From CAVVJA01 sp963779485 (GTDB lineage Bacteria; Actinomycetota; Actinomycetes; Mycobacteriales; Jatrophihabitantaceae): a DNA stretch of 64,000 nucleotides. Both the position numbers and the translations under genes were made by a program. A model generated the notes under the pieces. That model was not told where the DNA came from and made no database searches. It saw nothing but the letters and a program-made list of their open reading frames with translations. The stretch covers positions 248,001 to 312,000 of the forward strand of contig CAVZYJ010000013.1 in NCBI GenBank assembly GCA_963779485.1, in the 5' to 3' direction. Positions 61,597 to 64,000 of this stretch are shown piece after piece; position 1 is the first letter of the stretch, and each line of letters starts with the position of its first letter.

Positions 61597-61642
61597 GTGA
61601 TCTTGGACTTGATGCCACCTGGCGACGTTAAGTCCAAGATCA
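61597..61642. repeat. Intergenic hairpin repeat family A, copy 4
   Basis: TGATCTTGGACTT (61598-61610) pairs with AAGTCCAAGATCA (61630-61642), and GCC/GGC can pair inside the 19-base loop. It lies between the convergent trpD and AsnC-domain genes, 18 bases after the trpD stop. Confidence 0.9.
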
Positions 61643-61689
61643 TCGCCAATAATCGGCCGGTCAAGAATCGGCCACCAAACAATCAGCCC

Positions 61690-61968
61690 CTAGTCGGAGC
61701 CGATTGCGAACGCGGCGTCGAGATCGTGCCGCGAATAGGCGCGGAACGCCACATGAGTGGCGGTGTGCAACACGCCGGGAACCTTGGACAGGCGATTGGC
61801 GACCACCTCGGCGATCTCGTCGAAGTCGCGCACCCGAACGATGGCGATCAGGTCGACGTCGCCGGCAACCGAATACACCTCGCTCACCCCGTCCAGATCG
61901 GCGATCTGCGCCGCGATGTCCGGGATCTTGTCGGGCTCGACCGAGACCATGACGATCGTGGTGATCAT
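61690..61968 (-). CDS. Stand-alone AsnC/Lrp ligand-binding (RAM) domain protein
   Basis: A 92-residue protein consisting only of the alpha/beta sandwich effector domain of Lrp/AsnC regulators: MITTIVMVSVEPDKIPDIAA, VYSVAGDVDLIAIVRV and VPGVLHTATHVAFRAYSRHD. There is no helix-turn-helix, so it does not bind DNA by itself. Such proteins form dimers and higher rings and may bind amino acids. It lies 24 bases after the repaired end of the nuclease gene, on the same strand. Confidence 0.9.
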   Translation of the reverse strand: MITTIVMVSVEPDKIPDIAAQIADLDGVSEVYSVAGDVDLIAIVRVRDFDEIAEVVANRLSKVPGVLHTATHVAFRAYSRHDLDAAFAIGSD

Positions 61969-61992
61969 CGCCCGATCCTATGGTCGAGCAGG

Positions 61993-63798
61993 TCAGGCGG
62001 ATGCGCGGGCGGGCCGGGCCTCGGTCCGAAGCCGGCGGCGATCCGCGAACGGGCTCCGCCGCCCGGCGCACCGCCTCCGTCTCCAGGTAGGAGCGGAAGC
62101 CGCCGGCGCCGAAGGCCGGACAGGTCCACGGCCGCGAGGCCAGTACGAGCCGGGTTCCCGGCTGCTCGAGCCACCGCAGCACGCACTCGGTCTCCTCGGC
62201 GAGCGCGGCGGGCAGCGGCCCGGGGCGCAGCGCGTCCGGCAGCACCGTGTCCGCCGTCGCCCGCAACGCATCGATCACCGGACCGGGCGGCGCTCCCCGT
62301 ACCGCGACACCCGCGGCTGCCAGCCGACCATGCTTGACCACGGACAACTCCCACCCGCCCGAGCCATCAGGGTGCGCGGCGACGAACTCCTCGATGACCG
62401 TGAGCGAGGCGATCCGCTGCATCCGCGCGCAGGCGCGAACGACCGCAGCGATGCGATCCCGGACGACGGCGGCGTGTTCAAACCGTTCGTCGGCGGACAG
62501 CCGAGCCAGCCGGTCGCGCAGCGGGTCCACGAGCGGCCGGACATCGCCGGACCAGGACGCTCGGACGAGCTGGGCCAGCGCGTTGTAGGCCTCGGGCGAT
62601 TGGCCGCCCTCGCACGGCGCCCGGCACCGCCCGATGCCGGCGAGGATGCACGCCGCCCGCACCGCGCGCCGGACCGATAGCCGATCGGTGCACTGGCGCA
62701 ATGGCACCGCGTCGTGGATCGCATCTCGTACCGCCTCGGCTTGACGGGTCGAGCGCAGTGGGCCGAGATAGGCCGCACCGTCGAGGTGGATCGCGTGGAC
62801 GACCGACAGGCGGGGAAACGGCTCGTTGGTCAGCTTCAGCCAGACGGATCGCTCGGGGAACTTCGATCGACGGTTGTAGCGCGGTTTGTGCGCGGCGATC
62901 AGCCGCAGTTCGCGGACCTGGGCTTCGAGGGCGTGCGCGCATTCGATCGGGTCGACGCGCTCGGCCAGCCCGACCATCTCGCCCATCCGGCTGCGGGTCT
63001 CGCTGGCGACGAAGTACTGGCGGACCCGGGCGCGCAGGTTGCGACTCGTCCCGATGTAGAGCGGCGTGCCTGAGGCGTCGCGGAAGACGTAGACGCCCGG
63101 GACCGGTCGGCAGCTCGTCGGCCAGATGCCGTTTGCGGCGCTGGGCGTCGCTCACCTGCGCGGTGAACGCGCGCAGCTCAGGCAGGGACTGCACGCCGAG
63201 ATTGCCGAGCCGGCCGAGGAGTGCGTGCAACACGTCGACGGTGGCCCGCGCATCGGCCAGGGCCCGGTGGACCGGCTGGGTGCTGGCCTCGAAGTAGGTC
63301 GCGAGGGTGGCCAGCTTGCAGTCCGGTACCTCGTCGCGGGTCAGCACCCGACGGGCCAGGAGCGCGGTGTCGACCACCGCATAGCCAGGCCACCGCAACC
63401 CGCGGGCCTGGCAGGCCAGCCGGAGAAAGCCCACGTCGAACGGGGCGTTGTGCGCGACCAGGACGCTGCCGGCGGCGAACTCGAGGAAGGACGGGCAACA
63501 CCACCGCGATCGACGGCGCGTCGCAGACCATCGCGTCCGTGATGCCGGTGAGCACGCTCACGAACGGCGTGATCCCAACGCCCGGGTCGACCAGCGTCTG
63601 AAACTCGCCGATGACCTCGCCCGCGCGAACCTTGACCGCGCCGATCTCGGTGATCCCGTCGTTGCCCGCTCGGCCGCCCGTGGTCTCGAGGTCGACGACT
63701 GTGAACGTCGTCTCGCGCAGCGGCTCGTCCAGTTCGTCCAGGCTCAGCTGCTCGTACCGACGACCCGGGACGGCTGGGATCGTGGTCGAGACGGTCAC
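61993..63798 (-). CDS. DEDDh exonuclease fused to a GIY-YIG/UvrC-like region, frameshifted three times as sequenced
   Basis: Counterpart of M. tuberculosis Rv2191, about 600 residues when repaired. The N-terminal DEDDh exonuclease domain has FTVVDLETTGG, LVAHNAPFDVGFL and VHRALADARATVDVL. A GIY-YIG domain follows (GPGVYVFRDASGTPLYIG after repair, with VRQYFVASETRSRM), then a UvrC-like C-terminal part. Three frame breaks at 63493-63495, 63096-63101 and 62051-62053 are each restored by removing one C from CCC. After the last repair the tail reads EPFADRRRLRTEARP to the TGA at 61993. A role in DNA repair is inferred. Confidence 0.85.
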
Positions 63799-63869
63799 GC
63801 CCGGGACGGTAGGCGCGGGGTCTGACGAAATCGGCCAGGCGCGCGGAGCCTGCGGATTACCGTGATCTT

Positions 63870-64000
63870 ATGGCCCGCATCGAGCAGGACGCCCCTGCGC
63901 CGGACATTCCGGAGCAGCCGTTGCTCATCGAGCCAGTGCGGCAGCGGTTGATCAACGTCGCCTCCGAGGTGCTCGGCCGGCTCGCCCCGGACGACGTCCC
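63870..64000 (+). CDS. 5' end of an unidentified gene (runs off the window)
   Basis: An open frame from ATG 63870 reads MARIEQDAPAPDIPEQPLLI and continues to the window edge with VRQRLINVASEVLGRLAPDD. Codon use looks real. It diverges from the nuclease gene. The pattern resembles the N-terminal helical segment of actinobacterial NYN-domain proteins found at this position, but too little is present to be sure. Confidence 0.55.
   Translation, partial: MARIEQDAPAPDIPEQPLLIEPVRQRLINVASEVLGRLAPDDV

Noticed and set aside
61588..61680. Peptide VILDL...KSKI shared by frames at all four family A repeats
   Set aside because: The shared peptide is only the translation of the palindromic repeat. Frames differ in strand and lack starts with ribosome binding sites.
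1..64000. tRNA or rRNA genes
   Set aside because: I saw no cloverleaf with conserved T-arm or anticodon features and no rRNA signature, but I could not run a covariance search.

Overview
The window is a stretch of high-GC actinobacterial chromosome. The evidence is strong GC-biased codon use, frequent GTG/TTG starts, and a gene order that closely follows the Mycobacterium tuberculosis Rv2191-Rv2222c block: DEDDh/GIY-YIG nuclease, trpD, ctaE, qcrCAB, ctaF, ctaC, asnB, adenosine kinase, IscA-like protein, cobT, gcvT, pepA, E2, TIGR01777 epimerase, lipB, lipA, DUF4191, RDD, glnA1, glnE, glnA2. The genus cannot be fixed from the sequence.

Layout. 1-1.1 kb: 5' part of nadE. 1.4-4.1 kb: two tandem L,D-transpeptidase lipoproteins. 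4.2-9.9 kb: nitrogen block with glnA2-type glutamine synthetase, a class I amidotransferase and glnE. 9.9-14.7 kb: PAP2-like membrane enzyme, gnd, prpE and a small protein. 14.8-20.8 kb: accessory region with an alpha/beta hydrolase, a TetR-controlled catabolic cluster (SDR, P450, enoyl-CoA hydratase) containing decayed genes, and a small toxin-antitoxin-like pair. 21-25.5 kb: glnA1 and the lipB-lipA-DUF4191-RDD run. 25.6-37.1 kb: MMPL exporter, membrane kinase, epimerase, E2 and E3 dehydrogenase subunits, transglycosylase, pepA. 37.2-45.5 kb: gcvT, then a B12-riboswitch-led operon. 45.6-53.8 kb: small proteins, nadA, DoxX-Rieske fusion, IscA-like protein, adenosine kinase, asnB, TusA and a cysteine-desulfurase-like protein. 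53.9-60 kb: aa3 oxidase subunits and the bc1 complex. 60-64 kb: pseudo-receiver protein, trpD, a stand-alone AsnC domain, a nuclease, and the start of another gene.

The most interesting system is the minus-strand operon at 38.3-45.5 kb. A cobalamin riboswitch leads six tightly coupled genes. Two are secreted, probably sortase-anchored proteins that look like the two separate halves of animal transcobalamin/intrinsic factor: an alpha/alpha-toroid domain and a DUF4430 domain. They are followed by a complete ECF transporter (T, fused A-A', S) and CobT. I infer a wall-anchored corrinoid capture, import and lower-ligand activation pathway.

The window also holds several families of intergenic hairpin repeats. 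One occurs four times, and its loop sequences vary while keeping some pairing potential. Six single-base insertions interrupt conserved genes between 53.5 and 63.5 kb. Five of them are explained by one extra C in a CCC run, which suggests sequence error more than real decay.
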